NCBI GenBank assembly: GCA_020425605.1 | Contig: JAGQRH010000001.1 | Location: 156,650-220,649 of the forward strand | DNA from: Planctomycetota bacterium | GTDB lineage: Bacteria; Planctomycetota; UBA8742; UBA2392 | Direction of reading: 5' to 3' | Length of the DNA stretch: 64,000 nt | Shown here: piece by piece, positions 17,199 through 25,306 of the stretch | How positions within the stretch are numbered: the stretch's first letter is position 1 | Layout: each line of letters starts with the position of its first letter | Translations under genes and position numbers: made by a program | The notes under the pieces: model-generated | Seen by the model: only the letters and a program-made list of their open reading frames with translations | The model's database searches: none | What the model was told of the DNA's origin: nothing

Positions 17199-17695
17199 GC
17201 TACGGCGCAGAGATGGAAAGCCCGATCGGGCGTCTGCTGATTACCTGCACCGAGGCCGGAATCACCGGCCTGCACATGGAGCCGCATCCGGCTCGCTCGG
17301 CCGAGGGCGGGCATCACGCCCTTCTTGATCGCGCGCGGGTCCAGCTTCAGGAGTACTTCGCCGGCACGCGCACCCGGTTCGAGCTGCCCCTGGCGCCGCA
17401 GGGCACCGAGTTTCAGCAGGCCGTCTGGAAGCAGCTGGTCAAGATCCCGTACGGCAAGACCGCCAGCTATGGCGAGATTGCAGACCGCGTCGGCAACCCC
17501 ACTGCCTCGCGCGCCGTCGGCGCAGCCAACGGCCGAAACCCGATCAGCGTGATCGTGCCGTGTCATCGAGTGATCGGTGCGAACGGCTCGCTCACAGGCT
17601 TCGGCGGCGGGCTTGAGCGCAAACAATGGCTGCTCGAACACGAGCGCAACGTCGCCGTCACCGGTAGTTCAGTCCGCCGATCGCGTGATGCCTGA
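17195..17695 (+). CDS. ogt: Methylated-DNA--protein-cysteine methyltransferase (O6-alkylguanine repair)
   Basis: A 166 aa protein whose ATG overlaps the stop of the Ada-type regulator (ATGA). It has the N-terminal ribonuclease-H-like part (SPIGRLLITCTEAGITGL) and the complete DNA-binding/active-site domain: FQQAVWKQLVKIPYGKTASY, VGAANGRNPISVIVPCHRV with acceptor Cys123, and GSLTGFGGGLERKQWLLEHE at about 131-150 (core GGLERKQWLL). The protein transfers alkyl groups from O6-guanine to Cys123 irreversibly. Induction by the upstream Ada-type activator is a strong inference from the overlap. Confidence 0.94.
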   Translation: MSYGAEMESPIGRLLITCTEAGITGLHMEPHPARSAEGGHHALLDRARVQLQEYFAGTRTRFELPLAPQGTEFQQAVWKQLVKIPYGKTASYGEIADRVGNPTASRAVGAANGRNPISVIVPCHRVIGANGSLTGFGGGLERKQWLLEHERNVAVTGSSVRRSRDA

Positions 17696-17710
17696 TTTGC
17701 CAAACTGGCT

Positions 17711-18502
17711 ATGATCAACGGCATGGGCACGCTGCCTTTGCTGATTGCCAATTCGACCGAACCCGACAACTTCGCGTTCGGGGCGGGCATGCTGATGTTC
17801 TATGCGATGCTCGGGATCTTGCTGGTGGTGCTCATCGTGAGCTGGCTCATCGTTCGGGAGGCTCGCAAGCACGCATACGTCAACCCGCACATCCTGGATG
17901 CCCTGCTGTTCGGCAGCGTCGGCCTGCCGCTGCTGCTGATGGTCGCCACGGTCCTGGACTGGATGCCGCCCAGCCCTGTCCAGCCGATCCTGTTCATCGC
18001 ATGCGCCCTTACCTGGATCTCGACGCTGGTCGGCTACACGGTCATCTCCAGCCGCCACAAGAAGGAAGATGAGGAAGCGGAAGCCGAAAGGGCACGGCAG
18101 CTGAATGCGCAACTCGGGGTCGGCCGAGACCCGGTTTCCGCGGAAGCCCCGGCCGATCAGTTCACCGCAGAAGACACAGTCGATGACGTGATCGACGCCG
18201 AAGAGCCTGCGCCCACACCGCGCCGCGCGGTGACCCTGCCGGCTGCCGATAGTGACGATGCGCCTCGGCCATCTGAGCAAACCCTGAAGCGCATGTCCGC
18301 CGCGCAGCTCGAGCAGGCGACAGCGCCAAAGCCTCCGCGCGCGAGCGAGATTCCGGAGAACCCGGTCCTGCCGGACGAGATCGTCAAGATCCGTTGCCTG
18401 GCCTGCGACAAGAAGATGAAGGCAGAGGGCCCGAAGTTCATGAAGCAGCGCCGCTGCCCGGCCTGCAAGGCTGAGCCCTTCCGCTACGTGATTGTGCCCT
18501 AG
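17711..18502 (+). CDS. Membrane protein with C-terminal zinc ribbon
   Basis: A 263 aa protein. Three hydrophobic spans lie at about 22-50 (MLMFYAMLGILLVVLIVSWLI), 62-82 and 90-112. A charged, Ala/Pro/Glu-rich linker (about 115-215) leads to a short zinc-ribbon tail, CX2C-X16-CX2C (CLAC ... CPAC), at about 228-251. The same Cys spacing occurs at the end of the MshEN protein at 35503. The ribbon should be cytoplasmic if the linker is; family and function are not recognised. The gene begins 15 bases after ogt in the same direction, so it may share that transcript. Confidence 0.7.
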   Translation: MINGMGTLPLLIANSTEPDNFAFGAGMLMFYAMLGILLVVLIVSWLIVREARKHAYVNPHILDALLFGSVGLPLLLMVATVLDWMPPSPVQPILFIACALTWISTLVGYTVISSRHKKEDEEAEAERARQLNAQLGVGRDPVSAEAPADQFTAEDTVDDVIDAEEPAPTPRRAVTLPAADSDDAPRPSEQTLKRMSAAQLEQATAPKPPRASEIPENPVLPDEIVKIRCLACDKKMKAEGPKFMKQRRCPACKAEPFRYVIVP

Positions 18503-18603
18503 GCGGGCTGCGCCGGTGGTTGCCTTTTGCCCCAACCCGCGCCATATTCGCGGGTCTTGAACCAATCAGCGATCCGCCGCAGGCGGGACAACAGGAGATA
18601 CGC

Positions 18604-19437
18604 ATGACAATCAGGCAACCGTCGGTAGACAAAGAACGCGAGAGCATGGACGTGATCAAGACCAGCCGCCCCGTCCCGGGCATCTTCATGATCGAGCTTT
18701 CCGACCCGCCGGCCAACACCTACACACACCAGATGTTCCGCCAGATGGACAACGCGCTGCTGGAAGCGCGCTTCGACGACGAGATCAGCGTCATCCTGAT
18801 CACCGGCGAAGGCGAGAAGTTCTTCTGCGCCGGCGCGAACATCAAGATGCTCGAGGAATCCAACCCGCACTGGAAGTACTTCTTCTGCCTGCACGCCAAC
18901 GAGACTCTCAGCCGCTTCGAGCAGACCCCGAAGCTGGTGGTCGCCGGCCTGAACGGGCACACCGTCGGCGGCGGTCTTGAGATCGCCATGGCGGCGGATA
19001 TTCGCATTGCAAGGCGCGACGCAGGCCGTTGCGGGCTGCCGGAAGTGAACCTCGGCGTGCTGCCCGGCACGGGCGGCACCCAGCGCCTGCTGCGCATGGT
19101 CGGCAAGAGCAAGGCCATCGAGCTGATGTGCAGCGGCCGCCTGTTCAGCTTCGAGGAAGCGCTGGACTGGGGCATCGTCAACGAGATCTACGACGGCGAC
19201 GCCAAGAGTTTTAGAGAGCAGCTGCTGGATTATTGCAAGCAGTTCACCCTGCCCAACAAGGCCACCAAGGTGGTCGGCAACATCAAGCGCAGCGTACAGA
19301 GCGGCGCCGAGATGAGCTTCGAAAGCGGGCTGACGTTGGAGCGAGAACTCCAGAAGGCCCTGTTCGACTCACAAGACGCCAAGGAAGGCCTAAACGCCTT
19401 CAACAGCAAGCGCACACCCAGCTTCAAGGGCTTCTAG
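18604..19437 (+). CDS. Enoyl-CoA hydratase/isomerase family protein
   Basis: Start at ATG 18604 behind AGGAGA; 277 aa. It has the crotonase fold signatures: oxyanion-hole strand FFCAGANIKML (about 74-84), AGLNGHTVGGGLEIAMAADI (about 113-132, with catalytic Glu in GGGLE) and LPEVNLGVLPGTGGTQRL (about 143-160, with the second catalytic Glu in LPEVN). Both acids needed for hydration of 2-enoyl-CoA are present. The likely role is fatty-acid or aromatic-CoA beta-oxidation, but no partner genes are adjacent. A degenerate copy of its last ~37 bases lies 370 bases downstream at 19764-19800. Confidence 0.9.
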   Translation: MTIRQPSVDKERESMDVIKTSRPVPGIFMIELSDPPANTYTHQMFRQMDNALLEARFDDEISVILITGEGEKFFCAGANIKMLEESNPHWKYFFCLHANETLSRFEQTPKLVVAGLNGHTVGGGLEIAMAADIRIARRDAGRCGLPEVNLGVLPGTGGTQRLLRMVGKSKAIELMCSGRLFSFEEALDWGIVNEIYDGDAKSFREQLLDYCKQFTLPNKATKVVGNIKRSVQSGAEMSFESGLTLERELQKALFDSQDAKEGLNAFNSKRTPSFKGF

Positions 19438-19512
19438 TGGTGTAGCCTTCCAGCCTGCCTGCAGTTCACTCGGCAACGACGGCCATCTGGCGCGGAGCGC
19501 CGATACAGTGGA

Positions 19513-19549
19513 AGCCCACACCGACCGCCTCTGGCGGTCGGTGTGGGCT
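19513..19549. repeat. Perfect 17-bp hairpin
   Basis: Arms 19513-19529 and 19533-19549 are perfect complements with a TCT loop. It lies 76 bases past the hydratase stop, without a T-run; it could end transcription or be part of a mobile repeat unit. Confidence 0.8.
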
Positions 19550-19560
19550 ATCCGGGCCGC

Positions 19561-19698
19561 AACAAATCAAGGCGCGGAGCGCCGACACACCCGCGTCATC
19601 GGCAGGCGGCAAAACCACCATTTGTCCCGAGCCCGCCTGCCCTGAGCCCGTCGAACGGGTCAAAGGGTTGTGCCGGCGCTCCGCGCCTCGGCTTTGTT
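19561..19698. repeat. Long inverted repeat element, MITE-like
   Basis: Arms of about 24 bases (19561-19584 and 19674-19698) both begin AACAAA when read inward and carry GGCGCGGAGCGCCG. The arms match except for a few bases near the outer end. The 90-base interior is non-coding and carries its own palindrome. Size and layout are like a miniature inverted-repeat element, but no target-site duplication is evident. Confidence 0.5.
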
Positions 19699-19709
19699 GG
19701 CATCAATGA

Positions 19710-19740
19710 CCCCCACCGAATGCCATGCATTCGGTGGGGG
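19710..19740. repeat. Perfect 14-bp hairpin
   Basis: Arms 19710-19723 and 19727-19740 (CCCCCACCGAATGC and its complement) with loop CAT. It is followed by GCTTCCATTGT rather than a T-run. Confidence 0.75.
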
Positions 19741-19763
19741 CTTCCATTGTGACGGCGCATCCG

Positions 19764-19800
19764 CGCCTTCAACAGCAAACGCACCCCCAGCTTCAAGGGC
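19764..19800 (+). pseudogene. Copied 3' end of the enoyl-CoA hydratase gene
   Basis: These 37 bases match 19395-19431, the last codons of the hydratase, at 35 of 37 positions, including the stretch for FNSKRTPSFKG. The stop codon is not kept. It is a duplicated gene end in the middle of the repeat cluster, so this region has been rearranged. Confidence 0.75.
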
Positions 19801-19894
19801 GTTTCGACCTGCCCGCCTCAAACGCCACAGACGACGCGGCATTCGGTGGCGTCAGATTTGGTGTAGTCAGATGAGACCTTCAAAAATGGAAATG

Positions 19895-19924
19895 GTGGCA
19901 CAATTCCGAGTTCCACGCTAGAAT
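19895..19924 (+). promoter_or_regulatory. Candidate promoter for the orphan gene at 19959
   Basis: -10 TAGAAT (19919-19924) with a -35-like GTGGCA (19895-19900) 18 bases upstream. It lies in the AT-richer end of the repeat gap, 35 bases before the ATG. Confidence 0.35.
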
Positions 19925-19958
19925 TTTTTGACAAACGAGTGCGAGCGAGTAAGAGCCC

Positions 19959-20771
19959 ATGAACCGCCCCACATTTCTCGGCCAGGTGCCAATGTTTCCT
20001 GGCTCGTCATTCAGTGTTCTCGGTGCACCACTGCCACGACCTGCGAACCTTGCAGCTGGAACCATGGTTCGCCGAGGCAAACTGCCGCTTGGTCTATTTT
20101 CTGGTCGCCCGGTACTGGTGGTTGACGAGAGTCTCGGGCCGATTGGTGCTTGCGGAGAGACAGACGTTCGAGTCAGCTTCAAGATTCCGGCGGAATACCT
20201 TGACGCTCCAAACGTAGGAGGAACCGTTATCCAACAGACCACACTGGGTTGGTCAATTTCGGACTGCATTACTGGTCGAGTGATTGACTCTCAACCGCTG
20301 GAGACTTTCTGGGAGGGCTTTGAGGTTTTGCCCGGGAAAGACGACACAAATGTCGTCGATGAATGGTGGTTAAACGCGCCTCCCGCAGGTGACGGGACAG
20401 TTGGTTGGGCTCAGTGGAAGGGGACCGCAGCGTTCTTTCCGGGCCTGACAGCCATAGCATGCGGCTTGTCCAAAGCGGGTGACCCGGATGCCCACCCACT
20501 TTCAGGCAATAGGCCTTCATCAAAACGACCACCTTCATGCTGGGCACGAGGCCCGTTGCCGGAGAGCAATCCGGCCACAAGGTATTTGAGCAGACTTTGG
20601 GTTTGCTGTGCGGGCAAGCCGAGGATCGATGAGCACCCGTATCAGGTTTTTGACATATCGAATCGGTGGGTTCTTCCAGAGGAACCTGACGAATCTGGAC
20701 TGTTGACTGACAGGCAGATGCGGAATCGCTTGGGGTTAGGGTTGGACAAATCAGGGCCCATCTTCGGCTAG
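19959..20771 (+). CDS. Orphan hypothetical protein
   Basis: A 270 aa soluble-looking protein with no signal peptide or membrane span. It is rich in Pro, Gly and Trp, with many predicted short strands (FSVLGAPLPRPANLAAGTMV, GRPVLVVDESLGPIGACG, VRVSFKIPAEYLDAP) and a Cys-containing C-terminal third (SRLWVCCAGKPRID). I recognise no family. Base composition and codon use are visibly less GC-biased than in neighbouring housekeeping genes, and it is bounded upstream by the repeat cluster, so recent acquisition is plausible. No Shine-Dalgarno is obvious before ATG 19959. The long intact frame supports it as a gene. Confidence 0.6.
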   Translation: MNRPTFLGQVPMFPGSSFSVLGAPLPRPANLAAGTMVRRGKLPLGLFSGRPVLVVDESLGPIGACGETDVRVSFKIPAEYLDAPNVGGTVIQQTTLGWSISDCITGRVIDSQPLETFWEGFEVLPGKDDTNVVDEWWLNAPPAGDGTVGWAQWKGTAAFFPGLTAIACGLSKAGDPDAHPLSGNRPSSKRPPSCWARGPLPESNPATRYLSRLWVCCAGKPRIDEHPYQVFDISNRWVLPEEPDESGLLTDRQMRNRLGLGLDKSGPIFG

Positions 20772-20801
20772 TGTGAGCCAGCGTTCCGTATAGGAGATCG
20801 C

Positions 20802-21932
20802 GTGCTAGTAAGTGGTTCTTCAGATGCCGGTGTGACCGTTACCTTGCTGAAGTCGATCATCTGTTGGTCAGCCTTGGTCGGTGCGATTCTCTGCTGTAGC
20901 TGTAGCCACGTTCACGATGATGGATCTGGGAGTCCCACTTGTTCGGATGGCCAACCCGCACAGCCACAGCCAGCGGAGCCGTCCTTGGCGCAACTCGTTG
21001 AGTCTCTGGACACGGCCGAAATCGAGTACCCGCAACACCGACGATTCCTTAGTGGAATACGGTTTATCGTACCCCCTATGGCACCGCTGGACAGCGACGA
21101 TGGCGTGGCTGATCTTCAGCCCGATGGCGCGAGTCTTCGACGCATCATTGGGGCTGGCGTGGAAGCCATTCCGATACTACTTGAACATCTGAACGACGTT
21201 CGCCCTTTGAAATCTCAACCAACTAGCGCTTTGTCTGCATCAGGCGTCAGGCCGGTATATCTACGGCTCGCGACGTCATTCGAAGACGATAGCCTGAAAC
21301 TTCAGTCCTCGCGGATTTCCAAAGCTCGCGCTGCGTTGAAGTCAAGTCCAGCAGAGGGTTACGAATTGACAGTAGGCGACCTCTGTTACTTCGCGATTGG
21401 CCAAATAGTTAACCGTCCATACTTCCCGATGCAGTACGTCGGCACATTTCAGATTGCGGTCGAATCTCCGCAGGTCTTCCCAGAGATCGTAGATGAGATG
21501 CGAGCCCAATGGGGTGATCTAACGGTTCCTCGCCACCGCGAACTCCTGAAGAAAGACCTGGCACAAAGTGAGGTCCTGTCGAAGCGCGCGAATGCGTATG
21601 CTCGGATGGCGACCTTTTACCCGGCAGCGTTATCCGAAGCTTTGTGTGAGGTCATGGCCAAGGAAGATCATCCGGAGGCCCCCGGTTATTTGATCAGTGA
21701 TCTCGACTACGACGCCGACGAGAACGTGAGCAAGTGTATAGCCGAGAGAATCGTCTCGCTGATGCATTCAACTTTGACGGATCAGCAGGTACTTGTTGGG
21801 TTGGCTTGCGTCGATCAGCTTCTGAGGCGTGAATTCGGTCTGTCCGATGCCAAGAAGTTCCTAGAAGCGGCGTCTACAGCATTTCCGGAATCTCAACCGA
21901 TAGCTGAACGTCTAGCCGCCCTTCCTGGGTGA
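20802..21932 (+). CDS. Hypothetical exported protein, orphan
   Basis: A 376 aa product starting with GTG 20802 behind TAGGAG. Residues 13-34 are hydrophobic and end in ILCCSCSHV, so it is a membrane anchor or an unusual lipoprotein signal. The mature part is helical, with Leu-rich segments (LRRIIGAGVEAIPILLEHLND, DQQVLVGLACVDQLLRREFGL) that suggest an alpha-alpha repeat or HEAT-like fold. No catalytic motif is recognised. Like the gene before it, it has a lower GC bias than its surroundings and lies 30 bases downstream of it, so the two probably form one acquired transcription unit. Confidence 0.65.
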   Translation: MLVSGSSDAGVTVTLLKSIICWSALVGAILCCSCSHVHDDGSGSPTCSDGQPAQPQPAEPSLAQLVESLDTAEIEYPQHRRFLSGIRFIVPPMAPLDSDDGVADLQPDGASLRRIIGAGVEAIPILLEHLNDVRPLKSQPTSALSASGVRPVYLRLATSFEDDSLKLQSSRISKARAALKSSPAEGYELTVGDLCYFAIGQIVNRPYFPMQYVGTFQIAVESPQVFPEIVDEMRAQWGDLTVPRHRELLKKDLAQSEVLSKRANAYARMATFYPAALSEALCEVMAKEDHPEAPGYLISDLDYDADENVSKCIAERIVSLMHSTLTDQQVLVGLACVDQLLRREFGLSDAKKFLEAASTAFPESQPIAERLAALPG

Positions 21933-22005
21933 TTTCACAACCACCCTTTTCCTGATGGTTGTTTGTGCCACTTCGTGATTTCCTGATGGCGATGTGGAGG
22001 CTGCG

Positions 22006-23091
22006 ATGGCGGATGCGAATTGGGTTGAGATTGCTGAGGTCGACAAGCTGCGTGAGCCGGGTCTGCGCGTGGTCGAAGTGGGCAAGCGCAAGTTTGCGCT
22101 GTCGTTTCAGGACGGGCAGTTCGGACTGATTGATAACGTTTGCAACCATGTCGGCGGGCCGCTGGGCGACGGGCATCTCGACGGCGACTACGTTGTCTGC
22201 CCCTGGCACCACTGGAAGTTTCATCGCTGCTCGGGTCTCGGCGAGCCGGGGTTCGAAGAAGACAAGGTTCCCGGCTTCACGCTGAAAGAAGAAGGCGGGA
22301 AGCTGTTCGTTGACCTGAACTCCGGCACCAAGCGCAACCGCCTGCCGCACGAGCCGCACCCGCTGGCGCGCAAGATCGAGCGCGGCGAAGGGCCGGTGCG
22401 TGTCGTCGGCATATCGACCACTGCGATGGACGAGGCCAACCCGCGCTACTCGACGTCCGATGCGTTGCTGGAATCCGGGCTGGAGCATGCCAAGTCGGCC
22501 GGGCTGGAAACGCGCTACATCCGGCTCAGCGCGCTGAACTTTCGCAACTGCGAGGGCTACTACTCCAAGGCCGCGCGAGCCTGCACGTGGCCTTGCTCGA
22601 TTACGCAGATGGATGAGAAAGACCAGCTCGATCAAGTGTACGAGGCCATCGTGCACTGGGCCGACGTCATCATGGTCGCGACGCCGATCCGGTGGGGGGC
22701 GGCCAGCGCGCTTTACTACAAGATGGTTGAGCGCATGAACTGCATCCAGAACCAGGTCACGATTGCGGACAGGGTCATGCTCCGCAACAAGGTCGCGAGC
22801 TTCATCATCACCGGCGGGCAGGACAACGTGCAGGGCGTGGCCGGGCAGATGCTCGGCTTTTTCGCAGAGATAGGCTGCGCCTTCCCGCAGTTCCCGTACG
22901 TCGCACACACCCGCGGCTGGGACGCCGAGGACATGGAGACCAACGTGAAGCTCGTCCAGCACAGCGAGAAACTGCGCGAAGGCGTGCGCGCGCTGGTCGA
23001 CCGCTCGGCCGAAATGGCACAGACACTGCTCGGCTCAAACGCCTGCCCGGTCAAGGTTAATCGCGGCGGGCGAAAGGCCGGACCGCTGTAG
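22006..23091 (+). CDS. Rieske [2Fe-2S] / NADPH-dependent FMN reductase fusion
   Basis: Start at ATG 22006, five bases after GGAGG; an in-frame GTG at 21994 is less likely. The 361 aa protein has a Rieske ferredoxin domain (about 5-105) with both ligand boxes, CNH (Cys46, His48) and CPWHH (Cys65, His68). It continues into a flavodoxin-like NAD(P)H:FMN oxidoreductase domain (about 125-340; VRVVGISTTAMDEAN, ADVIMVATPIRWGAASALYYKMVER). The enzyme could pass electrons from NAD(P)H via flavin to the Rieske cluster within one chain, or serve as a reductase for an oxygenase. No terminal oxygenase is encoded nearby. The domains are clear, the role is inferred. Confidence 0.88.
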   Translation: MADANWVEIAEVDKLREPGLRVVEVGKRKFALSFQDGQFGLIDNVCNHVGGPLGDGHLDGDYVVCPWHHWKFHRCSGLGEPGFEEDKVPGFTLKEEGGKLFVDLNSGTKRNRLPHEPHPLARKIERGEGPVRVVGISTTAMDEANPRYSTSDALLESGLEHAKSAGLETRYIRLSALNFRNCEGYYSKAARACTWPCSITQMDEKDQLDQVYEAIVHWADVIMVATPIRWGAASALYYKMVERMNCIQNQVTIADRVMLRNKVASFIITGGQDNVQGVAGQMLGFFAEIGCAFPQFPYVAHTRGWDAEDMETNVKLVQHSEKLREGVRALVDRSAEMAQTLLGSNACPVKVNRGGRKAGPL

Positions 23092-23137
23092 CGTGGGGTG
23101 GGCTTCCAGCCCGCCGCGGCAGTGATAACTTCACGCC

Positions 23138-24835
23138 ATGTTCACAGTCGTTTCCAGCGTGATTGGGGGTGTCGGGCTGTTCCTGCTCGGCATGATCCTG
23201 ATGACCGACGGGCTCAAGGCCCTGGCCGGTGGTGCGCTGCGTTCCATCCTTTCGAAGTGGACAACCAACCGCTGGTCGGCCGTGGGCGCGGGCGCCGGCA
23301 TTACGGCGATCGTGCAGTCCTCCAGCGCGACGACCGTGGCGACGATCGGATTTGTTTCCGCCGGGCTGCTGCCATTCACCAACGCGGTGGGTGTCGTGAT
23401 CGGCGCGAACCTCGGCACCACCAGCACCGGCTGGCTGGTCAGCCTGCTCGGCCTGAAGCTGAACGTTGGCAAGATGCTCCTGCCGGTGATCGGCTTCGGC
23501 GCGTTCGCGAAGCTGGTGACGCGCGGGCGCTGGGCCCAGATCGGCCAGACGCTGGCGGGTTTCGGCGTCATCTTCGTCGGTATCGACGTGCTGCAGGACG
23601 GCATGGCGAACCTCTCGGCGTACTTTGACCCTTCCATCTGGCCGCAGGCGACGTTGCTTGGTCGCGGACTGCTGGTGCTGATCGGTATTGCGATGACCGT
23701 CGTGATGCAATCGTCGAGCGCGGCCGTGGCGACCACACTGGCGGCACTTTCCGGCGGCACGATCGATGTGCAGCAGGCCGCGGCGCTGGTGGTCGGCCAG
23801 AATGTTGGCACGACGGTGACCGCCGCAATCGCAAGCATCGGAGGCAGCGTGCAGGCCAAGCGCACGGCGCTGGCGCACATCATTTTCAATCTGGTCACGG
23901 CGGCGGTGGCGTTTGTAATTCTGCCCTGGTTTACCGCAGGCGTGGAAGACCTGTCCGAAACGTGGGTGGGCGGCGACCACGCGCTGACAATTGCCGCATT
24001 CCATACGGCGTTCAACCTGTTGGGCGCGGCGATCTTCCTGCCGATCCTGCCGCAGTATTCGCGCTTCATCGAGAAGCGCATCAAGCTGAAAGGCCCGCGC
24101 CTGACCCAGCACCTCGATGCCAGCCTGCTCAGCGTGCCCGCAGTGGCCATTGAGGCCGTGCGCAATGTGCTGAAAGGAATCGGCGCCACGCTGTTTGACG
24201 GCTTGCGCCTGCTGCTGGAAGGCGACCGCAAGTGGCTGCAGGGGGGCGACGTCGAGGAAGTCACCGAGGCACTGGCCGAGACGCGCCGCTTCCTGCAGCG
24301 CATCCCGCCGCCCGAGACGACGGGCTTCGAGTTCCACCGCCAGCTATCCACTATCCATGCGCTGGACCATCTTGAGCGCCTGGCCGAAGACGTGCTTGAG
24401 CCGGAGTCGCTCGCGGTCACGCGCCGCAACGACAGCCTGCGCAAGTTCGCGGAAGACCTGGGCGAAATTCTGGCCCTGCTGGCAAAGCAACTGCGCGATC
24501 CGGACGTTGAGCCCGATGCCATGCTTGCGGAGGCCTTCTCGCACAAGCTCGCCGAGGACCGCCGGACGGCACGCCCGGCAATTCTTGAGGCAACGGCGGC
24601 GCAGCGCATCGACGCCGAGCAGGCGCTCAGAGACCTCAGTGCCCAGCGCTGGCTTGACCGGCTTGCCTACCACGTCTGGCGATGCGCGCACCACCTGCGT
24701 GAGATGACCCGCAAGGAATCCAAGGACGCGCCGCCTACCTCGGCCGACGCCGGCATGCCCACGAGAACACTGAAGCGCGAAGACGTCGAAGCCGCCAGGG
24801 GAGCCGATGAGAATCCGCCCTCTTCAACCGAGTGA
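23138..24835 (+). CDS. Na+/phosphate cotransporter with PhoU-like C-terminal domain
   Basis: A 565 aa protein of the PNaS/NptA family. The membrane part (about 1-310) has the internal duplication of this family with two QSSSA motifs, IVQSSSATTVATIGF (about 59) and VVMQSSSAAVATTLAAL (about 190), each followed by a NLGTTSTG or NVGTTVTA step. The C-terminal 230 residues are a helical PhoU-like domain (LDHLERLAEDVL, LRKFAEDLGEILALLAKQL). The family mediates sodium-coupled phosphate uptake or efflux at the inner membrane. The final 29 bases overlap the start of the acetyltransferase gene, so the two are probably translationally linked. Confidence 0.9.
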   Translation: MFTVVSSVIGGVGLFLLGMILMTDGLKALAGGALRSILSKWTTNRWSAVGAGAGITAIVQSSSATTVATIGFVSAGLLPFTNAVGVVIGANLGTTSTGWLVSLLGLKLNVGKMLLPVIGFGAFAKLVTRGRWAQIGQTLAGFGVIFVGIDVLQDGMANLSAYFDPSIWPQATLLGRGLLVLIGIAMTVVMQSSSAAVATTLAALSGGTIDVQQAAALVVGQNVGTTVTAAIASIGGSVQAKRTALAHIIFNLVTAAVAFVILPWFTAGVEDLSETWVGGDHALTIAAFHTAFNLLGAAIFLPILPQYSRFIEKRIKLKGPRLTQHLDASLLSVPAVAIEAVRNVLKGIGATLFDGLRLLLEGDRKWLQGGDVEEVTEALAETRRFLQRIPPPETTGFEFHRQLSTIHALDHLERLAEDVLEPESLAVTRRNDSLRKFAEDLGEILALLAKQLRDPDVEPDAMLAEAFSHKLAEDRRTARPAILEATAAQRIDAEQALRDLSAQRWLDRLAYHVWRCAHHLREMTRKESKDAPPTSADAGMPTRTLKREDVEAARGADENPPSSTE

Positions 24836-25256
24836 TCTCGATGCGTGGGTACGCATGCGCAATGCGCTGTGGCCCAACCATTCGTCCGATGAGTTGCGCG
24901 AAGACGCAGAGCGCGTGCTCGCCGGCGACGCCACGCCGTACCTCAGGATCCAGACTTTCATCGCCGAAGACGACGACGGCCCCTGCGGGTTTCTCGAAGC
25001 ATCCTTGCGTGGCAACGCCGAGGGCTGCAGCACAACACCAGTTGGCTACATCGAAGGCTGGTACGTGATGGCCGACTTGCGCGGTGAGGGTGTGGGCAAG
25101 GCGCTGGTCCGCGCGGCCGAAGACTGGGCGCGCGAACTGGGTTGTGCAGAGATGGGCTCGGACGCCCACGCTGACAACGAAGCCAGTCGCAAAGCGCATA
25201 AGGCGTTGGGATACAAGGAGAAACGTCCCGTCGTCCACTTCCACAAGACGCTTTGA
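24807..25256 (+). CDS. GNAT acetyltransferase, aminoglycoside 6'-N-acetyltransferase-like
   Basis: A 149 aa single-domain GNAT starting behind GGGGAG inside the end of the transporter gene. It opens with MRIRPLQPSDLDAWVRMRNALWP, close to AAC(6')-I enzymes (core MR.LWP), and has the acetyl-CoA loop YVMADLRGEGVGKALVRAAE at about 80-98 (RGEGVG) and a C-terminal HKALGYKEK strand-turn typical of the family. Resistance to aminoglycosides is possible, but chromosomal members often have other amine substrates. The overlap with the phosphate transporter gene is probably only an expression link. Confidence 0.8.
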   Translation: MRIRPLQPSDLDAWVRMRNALWPNHSSDELREDAERVLAGDATPYLRIQTFIAEDDDGPCGFLEASLRGNAEGCSTTPVGYIEGWYVMADLRGEGVGKALVRAAEDWARELGCAEMGSDAHADNEASRKAHKALGYKEKRPVVHFHKTL

Positions 25257-25306
25257 TGCAAGTTTTCGGACAATTCTGAATAGGTTGGGTCTCTCCCGGG
25301 CAGTTA

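Larger units (their letters stand above)
19438..19958. repeat. Intergenic repeat cluster (521 bases, no gene)
   Basis: This gap between the hydratase and an orphan gene is built of nested repeats: a 17-bp hairpin at 19513-19549, a pair of long inverted arms at 19561-19584 and 19674-19698 that share GGCGCGGAGCGCCG, a small CCCGTCGAACGGG palindrome between them, a 14-bp hairpin at 19710-19740, and a partial copy of the hydratase 3' end at 19764-19800. GGCGCGGAGCGCCGA also occurs a third time, at about 19490. The inner CCTGAGCCCGTCGAACGGGT resembles a palindromic repeat common in environmental genomes. No credible coding frame is seen. Confidence 0.75.

Noticed and set aside
19596..19796. Minus-strand frames in the repeat cluster (MKLGVRLLLKA starts)
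   Set aside because: The shared start is only the reverse complement of the duplicated hydratase 3' end.
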